Shown: positions 1 through 9,167 of the stretch, piece by piece
Numbering within the stretch: the stretch's first letter is position 1
How the letters are laid out: each line of letters opens with the position of its first letter
Source: Eshraghiella sp045129695
GTDB lineage: Bacteria; Bacillota; Clostridia; Lachnospirales; Lachnospiraceae
Assembly (NCBI GenBank): GCA_045129695.1
Contig: JBGVJZ010000012.1
Location: 100,855-164,854 of the forward strand
Length of the DNA stretch: 64,000 bases
Direction: 5' to 3'
Position numbers and translations under genes: made by a program
Notes under the pieces: model-generated
What the model saw: the letters and a program-made list of their open reading frames with translations, nothing else
Told to the model about the DNA's origin: nothing
Database searches by the model: none

Positions 1-2174
1 CGCATACATATGCCGATTAAATCCTTATATCCGGTACTGAAATATTCCTTGCTTCTTGGGAGTCCCAGTTCTTCAATGGTAATATCACCATTAGCATCAA
101 TCAGATATTCATCCGCAGATTTTCCGGTAAGTATATTATAATATTTATCAAAACCTTTCGTAACCGGCCCCATATATTTTCTTGTAAAAGAAACCTTTGC
201 CACACCTAATAGTTCTTTAGATTTCATGGCAAGTCTGTATTTCTGCTGTTCTCTGTTAAATAGCGCTTTAAGTTCCGCAAGGCGTTCTTCCTCAACAGAT
301 ATTTCATCACGTTCTATCTGCAGCTTCTCCAGCCTCGTTGTATAGTCAAGGATATTCTTATGTACAGTTTCCAAATCAGAAGAAATAACATTCAATTGTC
401 CGTCCAAATTCTCCATTGAATTCAAATCACTGTTATCTGAAATATTCATTATAGAATCAATATCATGCCGTGCCTCAAAGTTCTTCCTGATACTGTCGAG
501 ACGTTCGAACTCTCTGCGACACTCCTGATAGCGCTGCAGATTTGATTTAATTTCATAAAGAAATCCGGAAACATCATTCACATCATAACTAATAATATTA
601 TAATATTTTCTAATAAAAACGTCAATTTCTCCTTGAGTTGTTTTAATTTCCTCATCATTTGCAAGCAGAAGATTCTCCTTCTCTCTTTCAAGAAGCTTTT
701 GATATTCATCTGTTTTTGATTGCAGTTCTGATAGATTATTCGCAACATAATATTCATCATAAATATATCCATACATTTGCAGAAATTTTCTGAGTTCTTC
801 CTGCGTAGCCCTAATAAATTCTTCATCCTTAAGTAGCTTTGCTTCTTCCCCTTCTAAATCTGTATCAGGTTCATCCTTACTCCCAATACTATTATTTCTG
901 CTATATAAAACAGCTCCGCATGCAACTGCCATAACACCTGTTGTCAACATAATAATTCCTACTATTCTGTGTATAAATAATACACCGATTCCTGCAAGCA
1001 AAAGAACAATTCCTGCAATTATTACAGGCAACAGATTATTTTTCATTGAATTCTTTTGGGCCTGTTCTGCCAGTATTGAACGTTTAAACTCCAGATTATC
1101 ACGTTTAATTGAAAGCATATTTTTCTTATCGGTGCGCATATTCCACTTTGAAACATATTCATTAATCTGTTCCTGTGTAGGAAAACCATTCTTAAAAAGC
1201 TCTTTATATTTACTAAGTCTGTCTATTTCTGCATCAGACAAACGGCATCTTGCAATTTCATTAGCATTATTCTGTATTGTAACAACATTTTTAAGATGTG
1301 TCTGCACTACATTATACTCAGGAATATCACCGTTAAAAAACTTTTCTGCCGCTTCAAGTTTTCTCTTCCACTCTTTATATTCTCCTAAAATTCCAAGATA
1401 TTTCTCCTTTAGTACAAGCATGTCCTTAATTCTGCTTAACTGTGCTTTGTCAGCCTGCAATTGTTCCTGCACTTTTCTAAGCTCATCATAACGTTGTTTT
1501 TCATTATTTCTAAGCTCCAGGTTCTCGATAAGACTTTTATCAATTACCTCTCCCTGTCGGCAATGTTGCTCCATTTCTGCAATTTCTGATTTCAATTTAT
1601 GAAGACTTCCCGTTTTCCTTGTAGGGGACATACTGTTAAGCATATCTTTAAATTTCATATCCACTTTTTCAAAGTTATTGATATCGTCAGTATTTTCAGA
1701 AAGATTTCCAAGCTTCGCATTAATTCCGTCCGTAATTCTGGTATCACAGTCATTCTGGGATATATAAACAGAACGGGCAAAGGACTTACCGTCAAGCTTA
1801 AAAAGGTCAATTCCGGTATCGGCAGAGAAATCATCTGTTTCAAGATTGGTCTCATAATCCCTCAAACTGAACTTATCATCCTTATCCTTAGCCCCAAAAG
1901 TACGTGCTAATATGTATTTGTGTCCTTCCGTTTCAAAGGTCAGTTTTCCGCCATATACGCCTCCCTGCCAGGGTGTAAATCTTCTTCTCTCATTATTAAT
2001 CTCATCGCGGGAATTTGCATTTTCAAACCCGAAAAGCATAACACGTATAAATGCTGCCAGAGTACTTTTACCCCAGCCGTTTTCTTCGCGTATAACATTA
2101 CAGCCCCCGGTAAAATCAAAATGGCTGTTACTGATTTTGCCAAAATTCTCAATATCACAGCTGATTAATCTCAT
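1..2174 (-). CDS. YhaN-like (SbcC/Rad50-related) AAA ATPase, C-terminus beyond window
   Basis: Partial gene; the C-terminal end lies past the left edge. The N-terminus has an SMC/SbcC-type nucleotide-binding fold with Walker A NGWGKST near residue 34, followed by long charged coiled-coil regions. Two adjacent hydrophobic segments (about residues 380-425) interrupt the coiled coil, as in Bacillus YhaN and unlike true SbcC. An ABC-signature-like stretch (FSTGYKDLIGI) is just visible at the left edge. The start ATG overlaps the stop of the upstream phosphoesterase (TAATG), so the two are translationally coupled. The pair matches yhaO-yhaN of Firmicutes, thought to act in DNA end processing or repair (family knowledge). 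I infer membrane association from the hydrophobic pair. Confidence 0.85.
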   Translation of the reverse strand, partial: MRLISCDIENFGKISNSHFDFTGGCNVIREENGWGKSTLAAFIRVMLFGFENANSRDEINNERRRFTPWQGGVYGGKLTFETEGHKYILARTFGAKDKDDKFSLRDYETNLETDDFSADTGIDLFKLDGKSFARSVYISQNDCDTRITDGINAKLGNLSENTDDINNFEKVDMKFKDMLNSMSPTRKTGSLHKLKSEIAEMEQHCRQGEVIDKSLIENLELRNNEKQRYDELRKVQEQLQADKAQLSRIKDMLVLKEKYLGILGEYKEWKRKLEAAEKFFNGDIPEYNVVQTHLKNVVTIQNNANEIARCRLSDAEIDRLSKYKELFKNGFPTQEQINEYVSKWNMRTDKKNMLSIKRDNLEFKRSILAEQAQKNSMKNNLLPVIIAGIVLLLAGIGVLFIHRIVGIIMLTTGVMAVACGAVLYSRNNSIGSKDEPDTDLEGEEAKLLKDEEFIRATQEELRKFLQMYGYIYDEYYVANNLSELQSKTDEYQKLLEREKENLLLANDEEIKTTQGEIDVFIRKYYNIISYDVNDVSGFLYEIKSNLQRYQECRREFERLDSIRKNFEARHDIDSIMNISDNSDLNSMENLDGQLNVISSDLETVHKNILDYTTRLEKLQIERDEISVEEERLAELKALFNREQQKYRLAMKSKELLGVAKVSFTRKYMGPVTKGFDKYYNILTGKSADEYLIDANGDITIEELGLPRSKEYFSTGYKDLIGICM

Positions 2175-3283
2175 TAGCCAATCTCCTCTCCCTTCAATGC
2201 CTGAATTCCGTAACGGATAACCTCAGCCTTTTCCTCATCACTAAGACTGTCATCTGCTTTGACTGTACGGACAAATTCCCCTTTGAGTGATTCATCATAT
2301 ATAAAATCATCATAATTAATCACAAATTGTGACTCATCTTTAATCTTTACATAATAAAATTCATCTTCAAACTGCTTCAAAAGCAATTCCTCATCCTTCT
2401 CACACTCCACATTAACATTTCCGGTAAGAAGAATTTTCACCAGATGTTTTTCTGAAAGTGCTGATGCTCTAATAACTGCTTCTATCCTGTCAGCAATGTC
2501 CATTGAACCAACGCAACCGGAAATATCGACTTCCAGTGTATACAGATTCCTATGTGCAATAGAAACAAATTCTTCTGTAAAGCTTTTATTCTCTACATCA
2601 ATATCAAGAACTACAAAGCCATGCTCACCGCATTCATCAAATCCCCTGCCTTCAAGGCATCCCGGATAGCAGTACACACCCCTTGCATCAAGCTTCTCCC
2701 TCTTATATGTATGTATATGTCCAAGTGCAAGATAATCAATTCCTTGATTCTGTAATCCCCTAAGATTTACAACCTCCGCTTTATCCCTGGCTGCTCCTGC
2801 TGCCTCCTGACCATGAAGTACTACAATATTAAAATCCTCTGTATTAAGTACAAGACTATTATAGATTCCTGCTGAATTCTCAGAATTAAGCTCTACTCCT
2901 GTAACAGTTATGGTTCTGCCATTCTCATCGCCCAGCTTATATCCTGTCCAGCTGTCTCCAAACATTCTAAGATTCTCCGGAATATGCTCCAATCCTCCCA
3001 GAAAGCTCTCTGCATCATGGTTACCCTTAAGGTAGTAAAAAATAATTTCAGGATTATTAACAATCTCATGGAATACAGCATTTCTCGCTGTAACAGAAAT
3101 ATTCTTCTTATCATACAAATCTCCGGCAATAATAATTGCAGAAACATCATGCTCTGCTCCGTAACGCACCATATTGCGGAATGTATTAAGAAGTTCCGCC
3201 TTACGCTCTTTAGCCTTAGCCGGTGTAAGGTGTGTATTCATAACAGAATCCAAATGTAAATCTGCGCAATGTATTATTTTCAT
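2174..3283 (-). CDS. YhaO/SbcD-like metallophosphoesterase (DNA repair exonuclease family)
   Basis: 369 residues. Calcineurin-like phosphoesterase motifs are in order: DLHLD near residue 8, GDLYD near 55, GNHD near 87, LHGQ near 155 and GHIH near 188. These supply the two-metal site of Mre11/SbcD nucleases. A C-terminal region of about 130 residues has no motif I recognise. Ribosome site GAAAGGA sits about 7 bases before the ATG. It is the first gene of a pair with the YhaN-like ATPase, sharing the TAATG junction, so a nuclease-ATPase complex is expected by analogy with SbcCD and YhaON. Confidence 0.9.
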   Translation of the reverse strand: MKIIHCADLHLDSVMNTHLTPAKAKERKAELLNTFRNMVRYGAEHDVSAIIIAGDLYDKKNISVTARNAVFHEIVNNPEIIFYYLKGNHDAESFLGGLEHIPENLRMFGDSWTGYKLGDENGRTITVTGVELNSENSAGIYNSLVLNTEDFNIVVLHGQEAAGAARDKAEVVNLRGLQNQGIDYLALGHIHTYKREKLDARGVYCYPGCLEGRGFDECGEHGFVVLDIDVENKSFTEEFVSIAHRNLYTLEVDISGCVGSMDIADRIEAVIRASALSEKHLVKILLTGNVNVECEKDEELLLKQFEDEFYYVKIKDESQFVINYDDFIYDESLKGEFVRTVKADDSLSDEEKAEVIRYGIQALKGEEIG

Positions 3284-3285
3284 AA

Positions 3286-3456
3286 TTAATCCTTTCTCGT
3301 TGCACCATGTTCAATAGTGCTTTCCCCACCTATTTTAATTTCTATAAGTCCATAACAGCCATTTCTGAGATGGATAACATTTTCCACACCACTTTGGGCC
3401 CTCTGCCAGGATAGCACCTCTTGCCTATTATTATAACCATGTATAGCATCTTCATC
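3286..3456 (-). pseudogene. Remnant of an AAA ATPase with DUF4143-type C-terminus
   Basis: A short open stretch with no usable start ends in a stop just before the YhaO-like gene. It reads ...SGVENVIHLRNG.YGLIEIKIGGE..IEHGA. This resembles the C-terminal nuclease-like part of DUF4143 ATPases (typical form: DAVIHLRNG-YGLIEIKLGG--LIEEGA). The upstream side runs into the ilvB terminator, so the rest of the gene is gone. Recognition is from memory of the family; a profile search would settle it. Confidence 0.55.
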
Positions 3457-3490
3457 AATATTTTTCGGTTGTTTGGTACTTATAAAAAAC

Positions 3491-3528
3491 GGAGACTGTT
3501 ACAAAATTTTCATTTTGCAGCAGTCCCC
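3491..3528 (-). terminator. Rho-independent terminator of the leuB-ilvD-ilvB operon
   Basis: On the minus strand, GGGGACTGCTGCAAAAT pairs imperfectly with ATTTTGTAACAGTCTCC around a GAAA loop, followed by six Ts. It lies 33 bases past the ilvB stop. Confidence 0.85.
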
Positions 3529-3560
3529 GCCACCTGTCTCAATATTTATTTAGTGTAGAT

Positions 3561-5222
3561 TTATGAATCAAATGTATCCGCTAAAGATGCTCCGGGACTT
3601 ACCATCGGGAACACCTTATCATCTTTCTCAATCTGACAATCAAGAACACAAGGAATATTCAATTCCATTGCTTCTCTTAATGCCGGCTCAAATTCTTCCT
3701 TCTTAGTAATTCTGTAAGCCTTAGCTCCCATTGCCTCTGCTAACTTAACATAATCAACCTGATCATCAAGTACAGTGAAGGAATAACGTTCACCATAATA
3801 TAAGGTCTGCCACTGTCTAACCATTCCGAGAACATGATTGTTAATGATAACCTCGATAACCGGAATATTATATCTTGTTGCAGTTGCAATTTCATTCATA
3901 TTCATACGAAAACATCCGTCTCCGGCAATATTAATAACCGTCTTATCCTTACGCCCCATCTTGGCACCGATTGAGGCACCGAGTCCATATCCCATTGTTC
4001 CAAGTCCGCCGGATGTAAGAAGTGTTCTTGGCTTGCTGTATTTGTAATACTGTGCAGCCCACATCTGATGCTGACCTACCTCTGTAGTGATAATTGCATC
4101 ACCCTGCGTTATCTCATAAATCTTCTCGATAACATATGGACCTGTAAGGATGTCCTTATTATATTTGAGCGGATACTGCTCCTTCATATCCATAACCTTA
4201 TTAACCCACTCTTCATGGTTAAGCTGTGAAAGATTAACATTAACAGCCTTAAGAATTTCCTTAATATCTCCAATTATGCTTGCGTCAACACGAATGTTTT
4301 TGTTGATTTCCGCAGGGTCAATATCAAATTGAAGTATCTTTGCATTAGGTGCGAATCTTCTGGTATCTCCGGTAACGCGATCAGAGAATCTTGCTCCTAC
4401 AACTATTAACAGGTCACATTCCATTACTCCAAAATTAGATGTCTTAGTTCCATGCATTCCAAGCATACCGGTGTATAATGAATTGGTTCCGTCAAATGCA
4501 CCCTTGCCCATTAAAGTATCAGTTACAGGGGCATTCACCTTCTCTACAAATTCCTTAAGTTCTGAATCCGCACCGGAAATTACGGCACCACCACCTACGA
4601 AAATAAAAGGCTTTCTGGCTGCTTTAATCATCTCTACGGCATTAGCAACAGCTTCTGGGGTGATATCCTCTTTGGAAAGCTTAATTTCAGCGGGAAGCAT
4701 TTTGTTATACTCAGCCATTTTAGCTGTAACATCCTTAGGTATATCCACAAGTACCGGACCCGGCCTGCCTGTTTTTGCAATACGGAATGCATTTCTGATA
4801 GTATCAGCAAGCTTATTAACATCACGAACCACAAAATTGTGCTTGGTAATCGGTAATGTTACACCCGCAATGTCAATTTCCTGAAAACTGTCCTTACCAA
4901 GAAGCGGAACACCTACATTACATGTAATTGCAACAACCGGAACTGAATCCATATATGCGGTTGCAATTCCGGTAACAAGATTGGTTGCTCCGGGACCTGA
5001 TGTGGCAAAGCATACGCCCACCTTACCCGTTGCTCTTGCATATCCGTCTGCCGCATGGGATGCACCCTGCTCATGGGATGTTAAAATATGTGTAATCTCG
5101 TCTGAATGTTTGTAAAGCTCATCATATACGTTTAAGATTGCTCCTCCCGGATAACCAAAAACTGTATCTACGCCCTGTTCTTTAAGGCATTCTATAATAA
5201 TCTGTGAACCATTTAACTGCAT
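3561..5222 (-). CDS. ilvB: Acetolactate synthase, large (catalytic) subunit
   Basis: Makes acetolactate or acetohydroxybutyrate from pyruvate with ThDP, FAD and Mg, the first common step of valine, leucine and isoleucine synthesis. 553 residues, normal for the biosynthetic form. Visible features are the N-terminal FGYPGGAILN, the catalytic Glu in SHEQGASHAADGYAR, and the ThDP/Mg motif GDGCFRMN...IINN near residues 434-463. I chose ATG at 5222: GGAG lies 9 bases upstream, while the in-frame TTG at 5237 overlaps that ribosome site. Last gene of leuB-ilvD-ilvB. No small regulatory subunit (ilvN) gene is adjacent, so valine feedback would need one encoded elsewhere. Confidence 0.95.
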   Translation of the reverse strand: MQLNGSQIIIECLKEQGVDTVFGYPGGAILNVYDELYKHSDEITHILTSHEQGASHAADGYARATGKVGVCFATSGPGATNLVTGIATAYMDSVPVVAITCNVGVPLLGKDSFQEIDIAGVTLPITKHNFVVRDVNKLADTIRNAFRIAKTGRPGPVLVDIPKDVTAKMAEYNKMLPAEIKLSKEDITPEAVANAVEMIKAARKPFIFVGGGAVISGADSELKEFVEKVNAPVTDTLMGKGAFDGTNSLYTGMLGMHGTKTSNFGVMECDLLIVVGARFSDRVTGDTRRFAPNAKILQFDIDPAEINKNIRVDASIIGDIKEILKAVNVNLSQLNHEEWVNKVMDMKEQYPLKYNKDILTGPYVIEKIYEITQGDAIITTEVGQHQMWAAQYYKYSKPRTLLTSGGLGTMGYGLGASIGAKMGRKDKTVINIAGDGCFRMNMNEIATATRYNIPVIEVIINNHVLGMVRQWQTLYYGERYSFTVLDDQVDYVKLAEAMGAKAYRITKKEEFEPALREAMELNIPCVLDCQIEKDDKVFPMVSPGASLADTFDS

Positions 5223-5263
5223 TGTATCTTTCTCCAAACCTTAACATTATTTATATTACATTT

Positions 5264-6925
5264 TTATACATTTAGAACTGCACCTTTATCTGCTGATGTT
5301 ACCATCTTTGCATAGCGTGCAAGATATCCTTTGGTAACCTTAGGTTCTCTTGGCTGCCATTTTGCTTTTCTCTCAGCAAGAACTTCATCACTTACATCAA
5401 CATTAATTGTGTTGGCAGGAATATCGATCTTAATAATATCGCCTTCTTCAATAAGAGCAATAGGTCCACCCACTGCTGCCTCCGGTGATACATGTCCGAT
5501 TGATGCTCCACGGGATGCCCCTGAGAAACGTCCGTCAGTTATAAGTGCAACACTTGAACCAAGTCCCATACCTGCAATTGCAGATGTAGGATTAAGCATC
5601 TCCCTCATACCAGGACCACCCTTTGGACCTTCGTAACGTATAACAACAACATCTCCTGCTACAATTTTTCCACCCTTAATAGCAGCGATTGCGTCCTCTT
5701 CACAGTCAAATACTCTTGCAGGACCTTCATGTACAAGCATCTCTTCAACTACTGCCGAACGTTTAACTACACAGGTATCAGGAGCAATATTTCCACGAAG
5801 AACTGCAATTCCTCCGGTTACACTGTATGGATTCTCAACAGGTCTGATAACCTCAGGATTCTTGTTAATACAGCCCTTAATATTCTCACCAACAGTTTTA
5901 CCGGTTGCAGTAATAAGGTCAAGGTTAAGCAAATCCTTCTTAGCAAGCTCGTTCATAACTGCATAAACACCACCGGCTTCATTGAGCTCTTCCATATATG
6001 TATGTCCTGCAGGGGCAAGATGGCAGAGGTTAGGAGTTCTTGCACTAATTTTATTGGCAATATCGAGGTTCAAATCAACTCCTGCCTCTCTTGCAATTGC
6101 AGGAAGGTGAAGCATTGTGTTGGTAGAACAGCCAAGTGCCATGTCAACAGTAAGTGCATTCATAAATGCTGCCTCTGTCATAATATCAAGAGGACGGATA
6201 TCCCTCTCTAATAATTCCATAATCTTCATTCCGGCATGCTTTGCAAGCTTGATTCTGTCTGAATATACAGCAGGGATTGTACCATTACCCTGTAGTCCCA
6301 TACCGATTGCCTCAGTAAGACAGTTCATACTGTTAGCGGTGTACATACCTGAGCATGAACCACAGGTAGGACAAGCCTTATTCTCATATTCATCAAGTTC
6401 CTCCGCCGAAATCTTACCTGCCGTATAAGCACCAACAGCCTCAAACATGCTTGAAAGACTGGTCTTGCAGCCTTTAACATGACCTGCAAGCATCGGTCCT
6501 CCGCTGACAAATACTGTAGGAATATTAAGTCTTGCTGCTGCCATTAATAAACCCGGTACATTCTTATCACAGTTGGGAACCATAACAAGTCCGTCAAACT
6601 GATGTGCCGTTGCAAGACATTCTGTTGAATCTGCAATCAAATCTCTTGTAACAAGGGAATATTTCATTCCTGTGTGTCCCATTGCAATACCATCACATAC
6701 TGCGATTGCAGGAACTACAACCGGAGTTCCCCCTGCCATTGCAACACCTAATTTAACTGCTTCTACTATTTTGTCCAGATTCATATGACCCGGAATAATC
6801 TCATTATATGAGCTTACAATTCCTATTAAAGGCTTTTCCATCTCTTCTTTGGTAAAGCCCAAAGCATTGAACAGGGATCTGTGTGGAGCCTGCTGTAAGC
6901 CTGATTTAACTGCATCACTTCTCAT
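5264..6925 (-). CDS. ilvD: Dihydroxy-acid dehydratase
   Basis: Fe-S enzyme that dehydrates 2,3-dihydroxy-isovalerate and its methyl homologue to the 2-keto acids of valine and isoleucine synthesis. 553 residues, standard length. Conserved cysteine motifs NCDKNVPG (about residue 118) and CPTCGSCSGMYTANSM (about 186-201) are present, as is the C-terminal DGRFSGASRG signature. It lies 14 bases after leuB and 41 before ilvB, so it is clearly in one operon with them. Confidence 0.97.
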   Translation of the reverse strand: MRSDAVKSGLQQAPHRSLFNALGFTKEEMEKPLIGIVSSYNEIIPGHMNLDKIVEAVKLGVAMAGGTPVVVPAIAVCDGIAMGHTGMKYSLVTRDLIADSTECLATAHQFDGLVMVPNCDKNVPGLLMAAARLNIPTVFVSGGPMLAGHVKGCKTSLSSMFEAVGAYTAGKISAEELDEYENKACPTCGSCSGMYTANSMNCLTEAIGMGLQGNGTIPAVYSDRIKLAKHAGMKIMELLERDIRPLDIMTEAAFMNALTVDMALGCSTNTMLHLPAIAREAGVDLNLDIANKISARTPNLCHLAPAGHTYMEELNEAGGVYAVMNELAKKDLLNLDLITATGKTVGENIKGCINKNPEVIRPVENPYSVTGGIAVLRGNIAPDTCVVKRSAVVEEMLVHEGPARVFDCEEDAIAAIKGGKIVAGDVVVIRYEGPKGGPGMREMLNPTSAIAGMGLGSSVALITDGRFSGASRGASIGHVSPEAAVGGPIALIEEGDIIKIDIPANTINVDVSDEVLAERKAKWQPREPKVTKGYLARYAKMVTSADKGAVLNV

Positions 6926-6939
6926 ATTATCACCTCTTA

Positions 6940-8025
6940 TTATACTCTTGCTGCGATTAAATCGCCCATCTTATCTGTTCCGACTAATTCCATTCCGTCG
7001 GACATAATATCTGTTGTTCTGTAGCCTTCTGTAAGAACACTCTGAACTGCGTCTTCAATTGCCTTAGCTGCCTCGTCCTCATCAAATGAATACCGAAGCA
7101 TCATTGCTGCTGAAAGAATTGTCGCAATCGGATTAGCAATATTCTTACCTGCAATATCAGGAGCTGAACCATGTGACGGCTCATATAAACCTAATCTGGT
7201 CTTACCGAGACTTGCACTTGAAAGCATTCCGATTGAGCCTGTAATCATACTTGCCTCATCGGATAAAATATCACCGAACATATTCTCTGTAAGAATTACA
7301 TCAAACTGTCCCGGATTCATAACTAACTGCATTGCGCAGTTATCAACGAGCATATCTGTATATGTAACCTCAGGATAATCGGCTGCTACTTCCTTAACAA
7401 CCTTTCTCCATAATCTTGAAGAATCAAGCACGTTAGCCTTATCAACACTTGTCACAACCTTGCGTCTCTTCATTGCAATATCAAAAGCCTTAATTGCAAT
7501 TCTTCTAATCTCATTCTCATTATATGTAAGAGTATCTGTTGCGGTAAGAACTCCGTCAACCTCTTCTGTATGTCTCTCACCAAAATAAAGTCCACCTGTA
7601 AGCTCTCTCATGATTACCATATCGAAACCATCACCGATAACCTCGCCCTTAAGCGGACATGCATCCTTTAATTCATTATACAGATAAGCAGGTCTTACAT
7701 TGGCAAACAATTCTAATTCCTTACGAATCTTAAGAAGTCCTGCTTCCGGTCTTAAATCAGGTGCAACATCATACCATCTTGAATTACCTACATTACCTCC
7801 GACAGCACCAAGCAAAACCGCATCACCTGACTTGGCAGTTGCAATTGCTTCATCAGTAAGTGGTACTCCATATTCATCAATTGAGCATCCGCCCATTAAA
7901 ATCTTAGTGTAATTCAACTTATAACCATATTTCTTACCCGCCGCGTCCAGAACCTTAACAGCCTCTGCCACGATTTCAGGACCGATTCCGTCTCCCGGAA
8001 TAAGGGTAACATTATAATTTCTCAT
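6940..8025 (-). CDS. leuB: 3-isopropylmalate dehydrogenase
   Basis: NAD-dependent oxidative decarboxylation of 3-isopropylmalate in leucine synthesis. 361 residues, family-typical. Starts with the isocitrate/isopropylmalate dehydrogenase hallmark LIPGDGIGPEI. It also has RELTGGLYFGE, the catalytic TDMLVDNCAMQLV segment and NMFGDILSDEAS, whose aspartates bind Mg. First gene of the leuB-ilvD-ilvB operon, with a promoter 45-75 bases upstream. leuC and leuD are not in this window, and leuA is about 32 kb away. Confidence 0.97.
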   Translation of the reverse strand: MRNYNVTLIPGDGIGPEIVAEAVKVLDAAGKKYGYKLNYTKILMGGCSIDEYGVPLTDEAIATAKSGDAVLLGAVGGNVGNSRWYDVAPDLRPEAGLLKIRKELELFANVRPAYLYNELKDACPLKGEVIGDGFDMVIMRELTGGLYFGERHTEEVDGVLTATDTLTYNENEIRRIAIKAFDIAMKRRKVVTSVDKANVLDSSRLWRKVVKEVAADYPEVTYTDMLVDNCAMQLVMNPGQFDVILTENMFGDILSDEASMITGSIGMLSSASLGKTRLGLYEPSHGSAPDIAGKNIANPIATILSAAMMLRYSFDEDEAAKAIEDAVQSVLTEGYRTTDIMSDGMELVGTDKMGDLIAARV

Positions 8026-8069
8026 AGTATCTACCTCTTCTATTTCTTCCTTAAAAACTATTAAACTAA

Positions 8070-8098
8070 ATTATATAAAAGATTACACGAAAAAACAA
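8070..8098 (-). promoter_or_regulatory. SigA-type promoter of leuB-ilvD-ilvB
   Basis: On the minus strand, TTGTTT (8093-8098) and TATAAT (8070-8075) are separated by exactly 17 bases, giving a leader of about 40 bases before the leuB start. The leader is too short for a T-box or attenuator, so control is more likely by a protein. Confidence 0.75.
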
Positions 8099-8110
8099 GG
8101 ATATGTTTTA

Positions 8111-8136
8111 TTTAAATGAATTGATGAAATTTAATC
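8111..8136. promoter_or_regulatory. Possible operator upstream of leuB resembling the leuA palindrome
   Basis: TTAAATG and AAATTTAATC occur here in the same order as in the palindrome at the leuA promoter (42067-42092), but separated by 8 bases rather than 2. It sits just upstream of the leuB -35 box. It overlaps the end of the pseudouridine synthase gene and the area is AT-rich, so chance similarity is possible. Confidence 0.3.
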
Positions 8137-8739
8137 TAAACCCATGCATTGTACCCTTTCTTCCTCTGTGAGCTCCCTATATTGTCCTTTGGGCAGATTC
8201 CCATCCAAAATAAGGTTTCCTATCTGAATTCGTCTCAGAAACAATACCCTGCAGCCCTCTGAGCGGAGCATCCTCTTGACTTGATGTTTTTTGCCCTCAC
8301 TAATTGTCAGAAATCCAAAAGTAACCAATGGATTATATCTTGACTGCAACAGATTCCGCGGAATATCGTATTCTTCTTTCCCCTGCAAATCCCAAAACAT
8401 TCCCTCTTCTATTATTTCAAGCTTTGCCGGAGAAGTCTTAGGTGCACCCTCCAATATCTCCACACCGCTCTCAATTCTTCGAACCGCCTCATCTGACAAG
8501 GTATTGGTTGCACAGAAAAAATATTTTTTAGGTACATGTCTTCCCGGCTGCATCAAAGCCTCATTCCAATGTCCGTCATCAGTAATTAAGAGAAGTCCCT
8601 CCGTATCCTTATCAAGTCTGCCCACAGGAAAAAGACCTTCACAGTCCAATTCTGTAAGGTAATCAAAAACAGTTTTATGCACTTCATCCCTTCTGGCGGT
8701 AATACAGCCGCCGGGTTTATTGAACATATAGTAACGCAT
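8131..8739 (-). CDS. RsuA/RluE-family rRNA pseudouridine synthase lacking an S4 domain
   Basis: 202 residues. Contains the RsuA-family active-site motif GRLDKDTEGLLL with the catalytic Asp, the N-terminal MFNKPGG motif and a C-terminal KRMLRSEG segment. The usual N-terminal S4 RNA-binding domain is absent, as in E. coli RluE, so the substrate position in rRNA cannot be assigned. Start choice: GGAGA touches the ATG at 8745 directly but is 6 bases from the ATG at 8739, so the latter is used. It is followed closely by the leuB promoter region. Confidence 0.88.
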   Translation of the reverse strand: MRYYMFNKPGGCITARRDEVHKTVFDYLTELDCEGLFPVGRLDKDTEGLLLITDDGHWNEALMQPGRHVPKKYFFCATNTLSDEAVRRIESGVEILEGAPKTSPAKLEIIEEGMFWDLQGKEEYDIPRNLLQSRYNPLVTFGFLTISEGKKHQVKRMLRSEGCRVLFLRRIQIGNLILDGNLPKGQYRELTEEERVQCMGLD

Positions 8740-8808
8740 GAACATTCTCCATAATAAATTCGCTCATGGAAGATATTGAAAAAGAAAAATATATGATTAC
8801 AAACAACA

Positions 8809-8844
8809 GGGACTGCAACAAAATTTTCATTTTGCAACAGCCCC
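8809..8844 (-). terminator. Terminator of the aroC-tgt-yajC operon
   Basis: On the minus strand, GGGGCTGTTGCAAAAT pairs with ATTTTGTTGCAGTCCC around GAAA. It lies 14 bases after the yajC stop and is nearly identical to the ilvB terminator at 3491-3528. The following tract is only weakly T-rich. Confidence 0.75.
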
Positions 8845-8857
8845 TTAATAACAGAAT

Positions 8858-9151
8858 TTACTTCTCAGCTTTTTCAATCTGAACGATTGCTTCCTTCTTC
8901 ATCGGAATTCTACAATTCTTATTGCTTCCGAACTCAACAATTACTGTATCATCAGTAATATCAATTATAACTCCATAGAAACCGCTTGATGTAAGAATAC
9001 AGTCACCGTTTTCCATTGAATCCAGCATTTCCTGTTGCTTCTTCTGTTCCTTTTTCTGTGGTCTGATCATTACGAAGTACATTACAACGAATAAAACCAC
9101 CACACTCACTAATGTAAATATTATTTCATTTGTTCCTGCAGCTAAAATCAT
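8858..9151 (-). CDS. yajC: Preprotein translocase accessory subunit YajC
   Basis: 97 residues: one N-terminal transmembrane helix (IIFTLVSVVVLFVVMYFVMIR), then the hallmark RPQKKEQKKQQEML and a small C-terminal beta domain with GDCILTSSGFYGVI. Works with SecDF at the Sec translocon. Strong AGGAGG ribosome site. Third gene of aroC-tgt-yajC; tgt-yajC adjacency is widely conserved. Confidence 0.95.
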   Translation of the reverse strand: MILAAGTNEIIFTLVSVVVLFVVMYFVMIRPQKKEQKKQQEMLDSMENGDCILTSSGFYGVIIDITDDTVIVEFGSNKNCRIPMKKEAIVQIEKAEK

Positions 9152-9167
9152 TATTATTTCCTCCTAA

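Noticed and set aside
8026..8110. T-box or leader-peptide attenuator ahead of leuB
   Set aside because: The leader is only about 40 bases with no T-box core, Leu-codon run or terminator pair.
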